From Candidatus Gastranaerophilales bacterium (GTDB taxonomy: Bacteria; Cyanobacteriota; Vampirovibrionia; Gastranaerophilales; Gastranaerophilaceae), in assembly GCA_944324905.1 (NCBI GenBank), contig CALUYB010000006.1, positions 1-64,000 of the forward strand: a stretch of DNA of 64,000 nucleotides. The letters run 5' to 3'. Made by a program: the position numbers and the translations under genes. Numbering within the stretch: the first letter of the stretch is position 1; every line of letters begins with the position of its first letter. The notes under the pieces are model-generated. The model saw only the letters and a list, made by a program, of their open reading frames with translations. It did no database searches and was not told where the DNA came from. This document shows positions 27,138 to 36,297 of the stretch, piece by piece.

Positions 27138-28601
27138 ATGAAAATGAAAAACTATGTTCATAAAAATTTAATAAGCTTTAAACAAGTTGATGAGTTTGAT
27201 TGTTCAAATGTCTACGCGCCACTTGTTAATGCAATGCGTGCATATAAAGATAATCCTTGTACGGGTTTTCATATACCCGGGCATAACAGGGGGCAGGGTG
27301 TCTTAGACTCTTTTTCTTCTCTTGTTGGGATTGATGCTCTTAATCTAGATACTACAGATGAATTTGATAATCTTGGTACTTTATTCCCTTCAAGCGGTGC
27401 AATAGATGAAGCTCAGAAGTTGGCTTCACAGGTATTTAATTCCAAAAGAACTTTCTTTTTAACTGGCGGTTCTACAATTGCAAATCTTGCGCTAGCTTTT
27501 GCGCTGACTAGACCGAGTGAAAAAATTGCAATAGGCAGAAACTGTCACCGCTCTGTTTTATCTGGCATGATAATTTCAGGTGCAAATCCGCAGTGGATTA
27601 TGCCAAAAAAGCTTGATGATTGGGCAATTTATGGTGCTTTAAATCCTGTGGAATTACAAGACAGGCTTGAAAAAAATCCTGATATTTCGCTTGTTTGGGT
27701 TACAAATCCAACATATGAAGGCGTTGTATCTGATATTGAAGCGATATCTAGAGTTTGCCATGAGTTTGATGTCCCGTTAATTGTTGATGAGGCACATGGC
27801 TGCTTATGGAACTTTTCAGACGTCCTGCCAAAGTCTGCTCTTGAATGCGGTGCTGATGCGGTTGTGCATTCTCTGCATAAAACCGGCGGTTCAATGACCC
27901 AAAGTTCCATGTTGCACATATCTAAAAATTCGTGCTTTGATGTGCATAAGGTAGAGCATGCCCTAAAACTTTTGCATACAACAAGTCCTTCACTGCTGCT
28001 TTTGACCAGTTTAGATGCCGCAAGGGCTTATTTGTCGTCCGACATTGGAAAAAGCGCAATTGAAAATGCCATAGATAATGCGCTTTATTTTAGGGAAAGA
28101 GCTTCAAAAATAAATGGCGTAAGAGTTTTAAATGCACTAAGTAATGTGGCATTTGACGTAACAAAAATATTTATAAAAGTAGAAGGTCTAAGTGGCAAAA
28201 GGTTGGAAAGTATTTTAGAGCTTGATTTTTCAATTGAGATTGAAAGTGCTTCTGATGAGGGTATTTTGATACTTTCAAATATCGGCAACACTCAACAAGA
28301 ATTTGATGTTTTATTAAATGCGCTGGAAAAAATTGCAAGCTCAAATTATCCTGATTTAGCATATTTAGAAGGTATTAAATTTATGCCACTAACTGCTCCA
28401 AAGGTTGTAATGACTCCAAGAGAAGCGTATTTTTCAAAAAAGGAGCGAGTAAAAAAAGAAGATGCTATAGGCAGAATTTGTGCTGAAGTTATAGCGCTTT
28501 GTCCTCCGGGGATTTCTGTACTGTTGCCTGGGGAATTAATAGGTGAAGAACATTTGCCATATTTAAGCGATTTTAGTGAAATTGACGTTTTAGTAAAATA
28601 A
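27138..28601 (+). CDS. Orn/Lys/Arg decarboxylase-family PLP enzyme
   Basis: A fold-type I PLP enzyme of about 487 residues, the length of Bacillus SpeA-type arginine decarboxylases. Hallmarks are TGFHIPGHNRGQG near the N-terminus, VDEAHG, and SLHKTGGSMTQ with the PLP-binding Lys (about residue 248). It probably makes agmatine or cadaverine for polyamines, but Arg, Lys and Orn enzymes cannot be separated by eye. The start is unsure: ATGs at 27123, 27138 and 27144 all lack a ribosome site, and a TATAAT at 27128-27133 with TTATTT 16 nt upstream could place transcription start at the later ATGs (leaderless). Confidence 0.88.
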   Translation: MKMKNYVHKNLISFKQVDEFDCSNVYAPLVNAMRAYKDNPCTGFHIPGHNRGQGVLDSFSSLVGIDALNLDTTDEFDNLGTLFPSSGAIDEAQKLASQVFNSKRTFFLTGGSTIANLALAFALTRPSEKIAIGRNCHRSVLSGMIISGANPQWIMPKKLDDWAIYGALNPVELQDRLEKNPDISLVWVTNPTYEGVVSDIEAISRVCHEFDVPLIVDEAHGCLWNFSDVLPKSALECGADAVVHSLHKTGGSMTQSSMLHISKNSCFDVHKVEHALKLLHTTSPSLLLLTSLDAARAYLSSDIGKSAIENAIDNALYFRERASKINGVRVLNALSNVAFDVTKIFIKVEGLSGKRLESILELDFSIEIESASDEGILILSNIGNTQQEFDVLLNALEKIASSNYPDLAYLEGIKFMPLTAPKVVMTPREAYFSKKERVKKEDAIGRICAEVIALCPPGISVLLPGELIGEEHLPYLSDFSEIDVLVK

Positions 28602-28634
28602 AAGTCCGAATTAAAATAATTCGGACAATTTAAA
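28602..28634. terminator. bidirectional terminator
   Basis: Stem GTCCGAATT (28604-28612) / AATTCGGAC (28618-28626) with A/T runs either side, between the decarboxylase gene and the converging flagellar hook gene. Confidence 0.75.
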
Positions 28635-28657
28635 AAGTTGGAATGTGAAATATTTTA

Positions 28658-30013
28658 CTAGCCTCTACCAAGGTAGACAAGCGTTTGCAATATACTGTTT
28701 GCGGTGTCAAATACTCTTGAGTTAGCCTCAATACCGCGTTGCGCCATTATCATGTTGGAGAATTGCCTTGATAAATCTACGTTAGAGGCTTCTAGTCCAC
28801 CTGTAACTACTGCGCCAACGCCATTGTCGTTACCACATGAGTAAATTACATCGCCTGTATCTGGGCCTGTACTATATAGGTTGTTACCTTCACCAACTAA
28901 GCCTTCATAGTTTCTAACTGTTGCACATTGAATTTGTAAGTTTTCAGGAACTAAAACTGCCGGGTGCGCTGTAACGTCATTAGGACCTAAGATTTCAACG
29001 CCTGACGCTGTTGTGTATTTAAATAGCCTTGAACCGTCATCAGGGTCTTCCCAAACGGTAATTGAATCCCCGTTCTTATAAGTTGCAGTAATTATACCTG
29101 TGCTACTAACAGACATGCTTTTAAATATCATTGCATCTTTGCTTCCATCCCCCGGGTTGATGTCAACTTTGTAGTCAATTGTTTTTGATGTGTACTCACC
29201 TGTTCCATCTGCCTGAAGCGCAATATCTGTTTGGTCAACAAAGTTTGATGAACCTGATGTAAATCTTATTTTTTCGACATTGCCTTGAGTTTTAAACGTA
29301 ATTGCACCATCAACCAGTTCACAAGTTATGTTTTGGCCTGCTAAGTCTGTGTTGATTTCATTAATCATATTTTGTACAGTGCCGGTGCCGGTTATTGAAA
29401 CCTCGATTGGTGTTTGCTCAACTCCTCCTACTGTTGGTGTTATTGTGAATGTTCCTGCTGTAATAGCACCATCTGTACCATTTAATTGTGAAACATCTTT
29501 GTTGGCTAAAATGCCTTGAGGCTGAGCATATGCACCCGCTCTTATTGTTTGGGGTATATAAATTGGTATTTCTGTTGCGCTCATTGAGTAATCGGAGTTT
29601 GTACCCAAAACTTTATATCCTAGTGACGTTACAAGATTTCCGTTTGCATCAAGATCAAAACTACCGTCACGAGTTAAGAATATGCTGCCTTCTGCATCCA
29701 TTACAGTAAAAAATCCGTTGCCTTGCAGTGCCATATCGGTATCTCTACCTGTTGTATTTATGTTGTTTGCTGCCCAGTTTCTTGAAATGCCTGCAACAGT
29801 TGTGCCAACACCTATTTGAAAAGGATTTGTACCACCGAGGTTGCCTGTAGGTGCAGAACCTGTTGTTCTTGTTTGATACCATACATCTTTAAAGGTCATT
29901 TGTGATTCTTTAAAAGCTGTGGTATTTAAGTTTGCAATGTTGTCAGCTACTACGTTAATGTGCAACTGGTTTGCGTTAATGCCTGACATTGCTGTATTCA
30001 TTGCTTGTGACAT
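28658..30013 (-). CDS. flgE: flagellar hook protein FlgE
   Basis: A 451-residue hook subunit. The N-terminus has the axial-protein motif (MNTAMSGINANQ then VVADNIANLNTTAFK), the middle has GNGFFTVMD and LTRDGSFDLDANG, and the C-terminus has GLEASNVDLSRQFSNMIMAQ plus the final coiled-coil segment. It is too long for FlgG (about 260), so FlgE is the best call. GGGAGGAGA lies before the ATG. It follows flgD by 27 nt. Confidence 0.92.
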   Translation of the reverse strand: MSQAMNTAMSGINANQLHINVVADNIANLNTTAFKESQMTFKDVWYQTRTTGSAPTGNLGGTNPFQIGVGTTVAGISRNWAANNINTTGRDTDMALQGNGFFTVMDAEGSIFLTRDGSFDLDANGNLVTSLGYKVLGTNSDYSMSATEIPIYIPQTIRAGAYAQPQGILANKDVSQLNGTDGAITAGTFTITPTVGGVEQTPIEVSITGTGTVQNMINEINTDLAGQNITCELVDGAITFKTQGNVEKIRFTSGSSNFVDQTDIALQADGTGEYTSKTIDYKVDINPGDGSKDAMIFKSMSVSSTGIITATYKNGDSITVWEDPDDGSRLFKYTTASGVEILGPNDVTAHPAVLVPENLQIQCATVRNYEGLVGEGNNLYSTGPDTGDVIYSCGNDNGVGAVVTGGLEASNVDLSRQFSNMIMAQRGIEANSRVFDTANSILQTLVYLGRG

Positions 30014-30040
30014 TTGATTATCTCTCCTCCCTTGATAATT

Positions 30041-30664
30041 TTATTTTGTTAATTCGCTAAACAAATTGCCCAAATATGAAAATGCTGCTGCAGTTTTTGA
30101 AACAGTAGCTGCATTGCTAAAAACTGCTTTAGCATTTTGCGCAATTGAACTGTTGTCATCTGTATTTGTATTATCCCCTGTTGCACTATCTCCTGTAGTT
30201 GTGTCGCTGCCATCTGTGGGGGGTGTAGTTGTACTTGGTGCTTTGGCACTAAGAATTAGACCAGCCGGATATTCTTTGCCGTTAACTTTTACTGCACAAC
30301 CGTTTTGATAAAATACTGCTTCTTCGACAACCCCTGTAATAGTTTTTGTAGTATCGTCAGGATCCATAAGTGTAACTTCTTTTCCAATTAAATCCATACC
30401 CTGTGTTAATCCGTTATTCGCAGCAATTGTTTCATTTAATTGGGTCAACTGTTCAAGCTGAGTGAATTGAGCTTGTTGTGCTAAAAAGTCCTGGTTGCTC
30501 ATAGGGTTAAGAGGGTCTTGATATTTGAGTTGTTCCAGCATTAGTTTTAAAAACATATCTTGGTCAAGTTCATTGCTTGTACCTTCTGTTTTAGACTTTA
30601 GTGCTTCTTGTTGAGCTGTCCAGTTTTGCATATTATTTATTTCATTAATTATGCTTGATGACAT
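30041..30664 (-). CDS. flgD: flagellar hook capping/assembly protein FlgD
   Basis: A 207-residue protein with the conserved DMFLKLMLEQLKYQDPLNPM and FTQLEQLTQLNE of FlgD, which caps the growing hook. The middle domain is present (GLTQGMDLIGKEVTLMD, NGKEYPAG), and the C-terminal part is replaced by a Thr/Asp-rich stretch and a weak hydrophobic helix. It lies between fliK and flgE in the usual order. Confidence 0.93.
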   Translation of the reverse strand: MSSSIINEINNMQNWTAQQEALKSKTEGTSNELDQDMFLKLMLEQLKYQDPLNPMSNQDFLAQQAQFTQLEQLTQLNETIAANNGLTQGMDLIGKEVTLMDPDDTTKTITGVVEEAVFYQNGCAVKVNGKEYPAGLILSAKAPSTTTPPTDGSDTTTGDSATGDNTNTDDNSSIAQNAKAVFSNAATVSKTAAAFSYLGNLFSELTK

Positions 30665-30679
30665 ATTGTCTCCTTGTTT

Positions 30680-32362
30680 TTAAAGATTGTAATTAATTTT
30701 ACCCCTTAAAGTATTTATGCTTGCGGTAGCGCTTTGTGAATTACTTTCAAAATCAACATTTTCTATTATGTTTGATTGATTAAATTTAAATGTTTCCCTT
30801 CTTTGATGTTGTTGCTGTTGATTTTGATTATTTTCTCTACTGTTTTGATTTTGCCCTTGGTTTTCTTGTTGGTTTTGTCTTTCGTTGTATCCGTTGTTTA
30901 GACCTGCTTGAGAGTTTTGTTCAACGGTTTTTACTTGTACGTTTTGTACGTTAATTCCTTGTTGAACTAGTTGTTGTTTTAAAATTTCTATATTTTTATC
31001 AAGCAACTCTTTAACTTGAGAGTTTTGGGCAATAATATTTGTCGAAATACCATTTGCATTTGATAAAAGTTCAATTGTTACCCTACCTAAGTCATTTGGT
31101 CTTAGAGTCATTGTAATTTTTGTGCTTTGTCCATCTTTCAGCTGTTCAAATTTTGAGCCAATTTGATTTAAAATGTCGTTTATATTTAGTTCTTTTGTAG
31201 CACCTTCAACTTGAATCGGCTTATTTATTGTATTTATATTTTTAATGGTGTTGTCAAATGTAAAAGCTACAGGAGTTGCACTTTCCTTATCTGTATTTTG
31301 AATTTGCAATTTTATAACTTCGTCTTGCGCTGTTGTGTAGCTTTGATTTTGCGAGTTTGTATTTGTTGAGCTATCTGACACTTCTTCAATTCTCACGTCC
31401 ATTTCATTGAGCATTTCTTGTTCAATGTCGACCTTGTCGCTTTGTGTATTTTGAGTGTCTTTTACCTCTTTTGTTTCTTTTGTGGCAATTACAGTGGTTT
31501 GCGAGTCCTTGGTTTTCTTTGTTATTTTTTCTTCATTATTTGTATTGTTTGTCGAAATTTCTTTTGTTTGCTTTTCATTTGTGTTATCAATGTTTATTTC
31601 AAGCGCTTTTGTCGGGTTTGAATTTTCTTCTTCTAGTTTTACTTGTGAATTTAGTTTAAAAGCATTTGCTTTAATATCTTGTGCAAGTTGTTTTAAATCC
31701 TTTTGCAGTTCTGCAACTTCAAGGTCTTTCGGGTTTTGTGTAAGCAGTCTGTCTAAAACATCACTTAGCATTTGTTTTGTTTCTTCACTTACAACAAATT
31801 CGTTATTATTGATTTTTGTTTGTATTTCTTCAAGCGCAGTTTTTAATTGTTTAACATCTTCAAGATTTAACTGCCCATCAAGCGATGTTTCAATTAAATT
31901 GTTAATTTTATCTACTGTATTTTGAATAACTTTATTTATATCAAGCACTTGAGTGTTTTCACCCTGCGCTGTTTCTTGAGTTTCTTTTATTATTGGTTCT
32001 GATTTTACTTCATCAAGAGTTTTATCGGTTGCTTCCTTTGTAGTTTGCTGAGTGTTTTCGGTTATTTGTTTTTTTTCTTCGCTTCTGTTTATTTTTTTAT
32101 TTTCTTTAGTTATTGAGTTCACTCCGTCATTTTGAGTTTTGTCGGTTTGAGAATTTTGAGATTTTTCGTTTCTATTTTCAGTGTTTTTGTTATTTGTTTG
32201 CTTAATTTCTTTATTTGTTGCAGTTTCCTTGTTGTTAAGCACGCTAAAAAAATCTTTCCCTTTTTCGACAATATTGCTTGTATCGTAATTTTTATTTGTA
32301 TTTAAATAATCATCAAGCGAATTTGTATTTTGAGTATTTAACATTGCTGCGAAATTTTGCAT
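30680..32362 (-). CDS. fliK: flagellar hook-length control protein FliK
   Basis: A 560-residue protein. Residues 1 to about 370 are low-complexity and extremely rich in Asn, Lys, Thr, Glu and Gln, as expected for the molecular ruler. The C-terminal globular domain carries KITMTLRPNDLGRVTIELLS and QLVQQGINVQNVQVK, the FliK signature that switches export specificity. A Gln/Asn-rich tail follows. The ATG comes directly after the fliJ stop. Confidence 0.9.
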   Translation of the reverse strand: MQNFAAMLNTQNTNSLDDYLNTNKNYDTSNIVEKGKDFFSVLNNKETATNKEIKQTNNKNTENRNEKSQNSQTDKTQNDGVNSITKENKKINRSEEKKQITENTQQTTKEATDKTLDEVKSEPIIKETQETAQGENTQVLDINKVIQNTVDKINNLIETSLDGQLNLEDVKQLKTALEEIQTKINNNEFVVSEETKQMLSDVLDRLLTQNPKDLEVAELQKDLKQLAQDIKANAFKLNSQVKLEEENSNPTKALEINIDNTNEKQTKEISTNNTNNEEKITKKTKDSQTTVIATKETKEVKDTQNTQSDKVDIEQEMLNEMDVRIEEVSDSSTNTNSQNQSYTTAQDEVIKLQIQNTDKESATPVAFTFDNTIKNINTINKPIQVEGATKELNINDILNQIGSKFEQLKDGQSTKITMTLRPNDLGRVTIELLSNANGISTNIIAQNSQVKELLDKNIEILKQQLVQQGINVQNVQVKTVEQNSQAGLNNGYNERQNQQENQGQNQNSRENNQNQQQQHQRRETFKFNQSNIIENVDFESNSQSATASINTLRGKINYNL

Positions 32363-32809
32363 CTAAATTACTTTCTTTTGTCTTGAATTTGTAATATCAT
32401 CCAGTTCTTTTATTTGATTTTGTTCGTATTCAAAAAGGAAATTTTTGTATTGTTTTTCTTTTAATTTTTCAAGTACTTTTACTTCTTTATAGGCTTCATT
32501 AACTTGAATTTGTTGTTCTTCTAATTGTATTTGCGTTTTTTTAATTATTTCAAATTGCGTTTTGATGTCTTGTTCAAGCCTTTCAAGGTAATTTTTGTGG
32601 CCAACTACAAACTGTATATCAAGAATTGAGTTTTCAAGTGTTGCATTAAGCCGGTTTTTAAGATTTTCTTTTTTGTCACTAAGTTCAAGCAGTACGTCTT
32701 TTTGTGCTTCAAGGGTAGAAATAATTTCGCCCAGCTTTAGCCTTTCATCCTCCAGTTTTTTTTCTTTGATATTCAGAACGCTTTGCAGTCTGAATTTAAA
32801 CCTCCTCAA
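32363..32809 (-). CDS. fliJ: flagellar export chaperone FliJ
   Basis: A 148-residue, almost entirely alpha-helical coiled-coil protein starting RRFKFRLQSVLNIKEKKLEDE, the typical FliJ opening; FliJ links the FliI ATPase to the export gate. The start is TTG 32809 with GAGGA about eight bases upstream. It opens a fliJ-fliK-flgD-flgE operon. FliI and FliH would be expected upstream but are not here; an mlaE-like gene on the same strand precedes it. Confidence 0.88.
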   Translation of the reverse strand: MRRFKFRLQSVLNIKEKKLEDERLKLGEIISTLEAQKDVLLELSDKKENLKNRLNATLENSILDIQFVVGHKNYLERLEQDIKTQFEIIKKTQIQLEEQQIQVNEAYKEVKVLEKLKEKQYKNFLFEYEQNQIKELDDITNSRQKKVI

Positions 32810-32927
32810 AATAAATTTCCTCTTTTAATACCAAGTTTGTTACTAAAAGAATACACCATTTAGGGATTTTGCTTCATCGTCCAAAATGAGGAAAAGATTT
32901 AGTTAAAGCGAAAAAAAATACACCAAA

Positions 32928-33683
32928 TTAATGATTACTTGCATAAAAAAGAAAAGCCACGAGTAAATCTGCTAAAAGCAAGTAAATTGTGCAGTATATT
33001 GCTGATTTTGTGGTAGATTCGCCAACATTTTTTGCGCCACCTACGGTATTATAACCAACAGTTGCGCAGACTGTTGAAATTATTGCGCCAAATAAAAATC
33101 CTTTAAAAATGCTTATGTAAATATCTTTGGTGTTGAGCATAAGCCATACTGAGTTAAAATAACGATTCGGGTGCAAGCCTACAGAAAAATAAGAAACCAG
33201 CATACCACCCAAAATACCAATAAATTCAGCAAGTACAACAACGCACATTACACTAAATGCGCCTGCTATGATTCGTGGTGCAAAGTAATATCCGATTGGA
33301 TTTACGTGTAAGACTTTCATAGCGTCAACTTGTGATGTTACTTTCATATTTGCAATTTGTGCCGTAATTGCTGTTCCTGCCCGCGCTCCAATTGCAAGGG
33401 CGGCAAACCCCGGGGCAATTTCCCTTATTAATGCTATTGCTAAAAAACCGCCAATGTAGGTGTCTGCTCCTGACATTAAAAATTGGTTTGAAACTTGCAG
33501 TGCAATAACCGATGCTGCAATAAAAACTATCATAAGAGAGATGCCTAATGAATCAAAGCCAATCCTTGCAGCTTGAGTTATAACACTTTTGAGGGCAACA
33601 TTACCCCCAAAAGTGTATTTCATAGCACTTATAAAATTTTGGACACATTGACCCAAAAAGCTAATGTTGAAGTTATTATTCAT
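32928..33683 (-). CDS. MlaE-type ABC permease
   Basis: A 251-residue inner-membrane permease of the MlaE/YrbE family, part of MCE-type systems that move phospholipids between membranes. It has five to six membrane segments and the conserved LIREIAPGFAALAIGARAGTA and AQIANMKVTSQVDAM region. I chose ATG 33683, which overlaps the ilvE stop by 8 nt and gives the normal family length; the open frame upstream only re-reads ilvE. The partner ATPase and MCE protein are not adjacent. Confidence 0.9.
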   Translation of the reverse strand: MNNNFNISFLGQCVQNFISAMKYTFGGNVALKSVITQAARIGFDSLGISLMIVFIAASVIALQVSNQFLMSGADTYIGGFLAIALIREIAPGFAALAIGARAGTAITAQIANMKVTSQVDAMKVLHVNPIGYYFAPRIIAGAFSVMCVVVLAEFIGILGGMLVSYFSVGLHPNRYFNSVWLMLNTKDIYISIFKGFLFGAIISTVCATVGYNTVGGAKNVGESTTKSAIYCTIYLLLADLLVAFLFYASNH

Positions 33684-34596
33684 AAATTGGAGTGCACCAT
33701 TTTTTGTATTTTTCAACTTTTCCGCGAACAATGTCATAGTATAGGTTCGCAATTTGTGTTGTTATTTTACCTGTTTGACCATCTCCAATTGTTCGGTTAT
33801 CAATTGAGCCAATTGGGGCAACTTGTGCGCCTGTTCCGCAGAAGAATGCTTCATCCGCTGTGTAGAGTTCTGTTCTGTCAATTTCTCTTTCGCAAACTTT
33901 TAGACCCAGTTCTTTTTGCGCAATTTCTATAATTGTGTTTCTTGTAACGCCAACTAAAATATTACTTGTTGTTTGTGTTGTAACAAGCGTGTCGCCTTCT
34001 ACAATAAAGAAATTCATAGCAGAACCTTCTGCAACGTGACCTGAGGCAGATAATGAAATGCACTCATCAAAGCCAGCAAGCTTAGCATCAGTTATCATAA
34101 GGGCGGTGTTGGCATAAGCCCCTGATACTTTTGCACGCGGAGGAATAGTGTTGTCTTCCAGTCTGTTCCAATTTGAAACGCAAACTTTAAGCATTTTTTC
34201 GCCACCAAAGTAATTACCCAGTTTAATTGTAAAAATTAAAACGGAATCTGTATTATCTATCAAAGTCGGCCCTATTTTTTGCGCACTTTTATATACTTCA
34301 GGGCGAATATAGCAGTCTTCGTGGTAATTATTTTTCTTTAGTAAATCTTTTGTAATTTGCAAATATTCATCAATAGTATGTATTGTGTTCATGTGCATAA
34401 TTTTGCAGCTGTTCAAAAGTCTTTCGTAATGTTCTTTCATACGAAAAGCGTAAATTTGATCTTCCTGTTCGTTATAGTATCCTCTGATACCTTCAAAAAC
34501 TGATGTGCCATATAAAAAAGCGTGGGTTCTTACAGGAATCATTGCTTCATTTGATGGTACATACTTGCCGTCCATGTAGTAAAACTCTTGGCTCAT
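33676..34596 (-). CDS. ilvE: branched-chain amino acid aminotransferase IlvE
   Basis: A fold-type IV PLP transaminase of 306 residues that interconverts Val, Leu and Ile with their keto acids. Key features are RTHAFLYGTSVFEGIR, the PLP Lys156 in PPRAKVSGAYAN, and SGHVAEGSAMNFFIV. GGAGGA lies before the ATG. It is apparently co-transcribed with the overlapping MlaE-type permease gene, a pairing with no obvious metabolic logic. Confidence 0.93.
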   Translation of the reverse strand: MSQEFYYMDGKYVPSNEAMIPVRTHAFLYGTSVFEGIRGYYNEQEDQIYAFRMKEHYERLLNSCKIMHMNTIHTIDEYLQITKDLLKKNNYHEDCYIRPEVYKSAQKIGPTLIDNTDSVLIFTIKLGNYFGGEKMLKVCVSNWNRLEDNTIPPRAKVSGAYANTALMITDAKLAGFDECISLSASGHVAEGSAMNFFIVEGDTLVTTQTTSNILVGVTRNTIIEIAQKELGLKVCEREIDRTELYTADEAFFCGTGAQVAPIGSIDNRTIGDGQTGKITTQIANLYYDIVRGKVEKYKKWCTPIYE

Positions 34597-34691
34597 TTTG
34601 TTCCTCCAAAATTTATTATGTACTTGATAATTATCGCAAAATATTTTAAAAAAAGCTAGATTTTTATTATATTTTTATATAAAATGTAGCA

Positions 34692-36251
34692 ATGCTGATA
34701 ATTAATCTTATAGTATTTATATTATTTTTATGTATAATTCTATATTCAATTTATACGCTTACTGTCAATATTAACGCATTTAAAGCAAGAGAATTTGTTG
34801 ATGACACAAAAATGCTGCTGGAGTCAGGCGGTTCTTTGAATAATCTTTGTGTTGTGATATGGGCAGATTCAAGCAATAAAAAATTGTATAATCTGTTGAA
34901 AATCCTTGATAACCAGACTTTTCCGCGTTCAAACTATGAGGTACATGTTATTTTCAAACGCGACAGGGAAAACGTTTCAATGCCTGAAATAGCATATGGT
35001 GCGCAGGTACATATTATTGAAAACCCTGAGTACTTTTCAAAGGACAAAGCCGTATCTTTGCTCGTAGAAAAAATAGTCGCGGAAAATCGTTTCAGCGCTT
35101 TTGTATTTTTAGGTGCAGACAGAATGGTCGATGAAAATTACCTTTCTTGTGTGAATAAATCCGTTTATTCATCCTGCGTTTTAAGTGGAAATTTAAACGT
35201 AACTTGCTTCGAGAAGGAATTTTTTAAACAAGTAAAATGTCAAGTTTTGCGCGCGTATTTAAAATATCAAAATAAAATTCAAAATATCGTGCGCACTATG
35301 TTTGAAATGCCTGTTATACTTGATGGGCAAAACTGTGTAATCAGCGCGGATGTTTTAGAAAAAACAGGCAGGGTTTGTTTTGAAACAAGAAATGATGAAC
35401 TTAAATTTTCACTATTTCTTGCTTCAAATGGCATAAGGCCAACTTATACTCCATTTGTAAAAACAACAGTTGAAGTTGACAATTACGATGCTTCAACACC
35501 ATCTTTTATGCAGAGATTGGCAATGTTCAAGTATTATCTTCCAAGGTCATTTTCAAAACCGTGGAATTTCAAAGAGTTTGTTTTTCATATTCTAAAGCCC
35601 GACACCCTGTGTGTTATGGTTTCTTACCTTGTTTTGCTTTTCTGTGCATTCAGGTATTTTACGGCATTAGAGCTTAAATTCACCCTTCATTTAGGTGTTT
35701 TACTTATTTTAAACTTTATTTTAGGTACATTTGCCGCAAGACTTAATTTTAAAGAAAGATTTTATATTTTACTTTACCCTGCTTGCATTTTCTGGCAAAG
35801 GGCAAAGATTTTTATGAAAAAAATCTCACTCATGTGGATTGAAAATAAAATCCATGAGGAGGAAAATGTTAACTCTGCAACTGTTAACGCTATTGTAAAT
35901 GACGGCAAAAAAGATACCCTGTGCAAGTTGCTGCTTGTTTCCGAAGATGGCATGAGAAAAGTTGTTTTTGAGTGTGGAAAAAGAACAATTACATCGGATT
36001 CTTTTATTAGAATGTACGACGCGATGGAAGATATTGCAATTAAATTGAAAGCAAAAGGCTTTACCCTTAAAATTTGCCAAACTTGTGGGAATTTCTGTTC
36101 TGTTCCTGATGGCACCGTAGATGTTCTAAAGGGCGAGTGCAGGGCAATTTCACCTGATGACACAATCTCCCAAACTCTTATTTGGAACAGTTGCCCAAAT
36201 TATTTGAGTAACGATATAAAAAATATTATTGATAACTTTAAAAAAGAATAA
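34692..36251 (+). CDS. membrane-bound glycosyltransferase-like protein (GT2-like)
   Basis: A 519-residue protein with an N-terminal membrane helix (LIINLIVFILFLCIILYS), a GT-A-like region (about 45-280) and further membrane segments around 300-360. The pattern of LKILDNQTFPRSNYEVHVIF followed by VFLGADRMVDENYLS resembles GT2 enzymes where a DxD-type motif binds the nucleotide sugar, here Gly-Ala-Asp. The last 150 residues form an unrecognised soluble domain with several cysteines (CQTCGNFCS). The substrate is unknown. Confidence 0.65.
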   Translation: MLIINLIVFILFLCIILYSIYTLTVNINAFKAREFVDDTKMLLESGGSLNNLCVVIWADSSNKKLYNLLKILDNQTFPRSNYEVHVIFKRDRENVSMPEIAYGAQVHIIENPEYFSKDKAVSLLVEKIVAENRFSAFVFLGADRMVDENYLSCVNKSVYSSCVLSGNLNVTCFEKEFFKQVKCQVLRAYLKYQNKIQNIVRTMFEMPVILDGQNCVISADVLEKTGRVCFETRNDELKFSLFLASNGIRPTYTPFVKTTVEVDNYDASTPSFMQRLAMFKYYLPRSFSKPWNFKEFVFHILKPDTLCVMVSYLVLLFCAFRYFTALELKFTLHLGVLLILNFILGTFAARLNFKERFYILLYPACIFWQRAKIFMKKISLMWIENKIHEEENVNSATVNAIVNDGKKDTLCKLLLVSEDGMRKVVFECGKRTITSDSFIRMYDAMEDIAIKLKAKGFTLKICQTCGNFCSVPDGTVDVLKGECRAISPDDTISQTLIWNSCPNYLSNDIKNIIDNFKKE

Positions 36252-36282
36252 TAAAAGCCGCCTTGTATAAGGCGGCTTAAAG
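36252..36282. terminator. bidirectional terminator
   Basis: Stem AAGCCGCCTT (36255-36264) / AAGGCGGCTT (36269-36278) with a 4-nt loop, between two converging genes. Confidence 0.85.
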
Positions 36283-36297
36283 CTTAACAATAGCTTA

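Noticed and set aside
26781-27161. 126-codon minus-strand frame overlapping the small polar protein gene
   Set aside because: Low-complexity, Lys/Phe-rich start in noncoding AT-rich DNA and no ribosome site; the overlapping frame at 26659-26991 has a ribosome site and a terminator.
31455-31925. Long plus-strand open frame opposite fliK
   Set aside because: It is antisense to the low-complexity Asn/Lys/Thr part of fliK, and its Ser/Phe/Val-rich translation is the expected mirror of that composition. No ribosome site.
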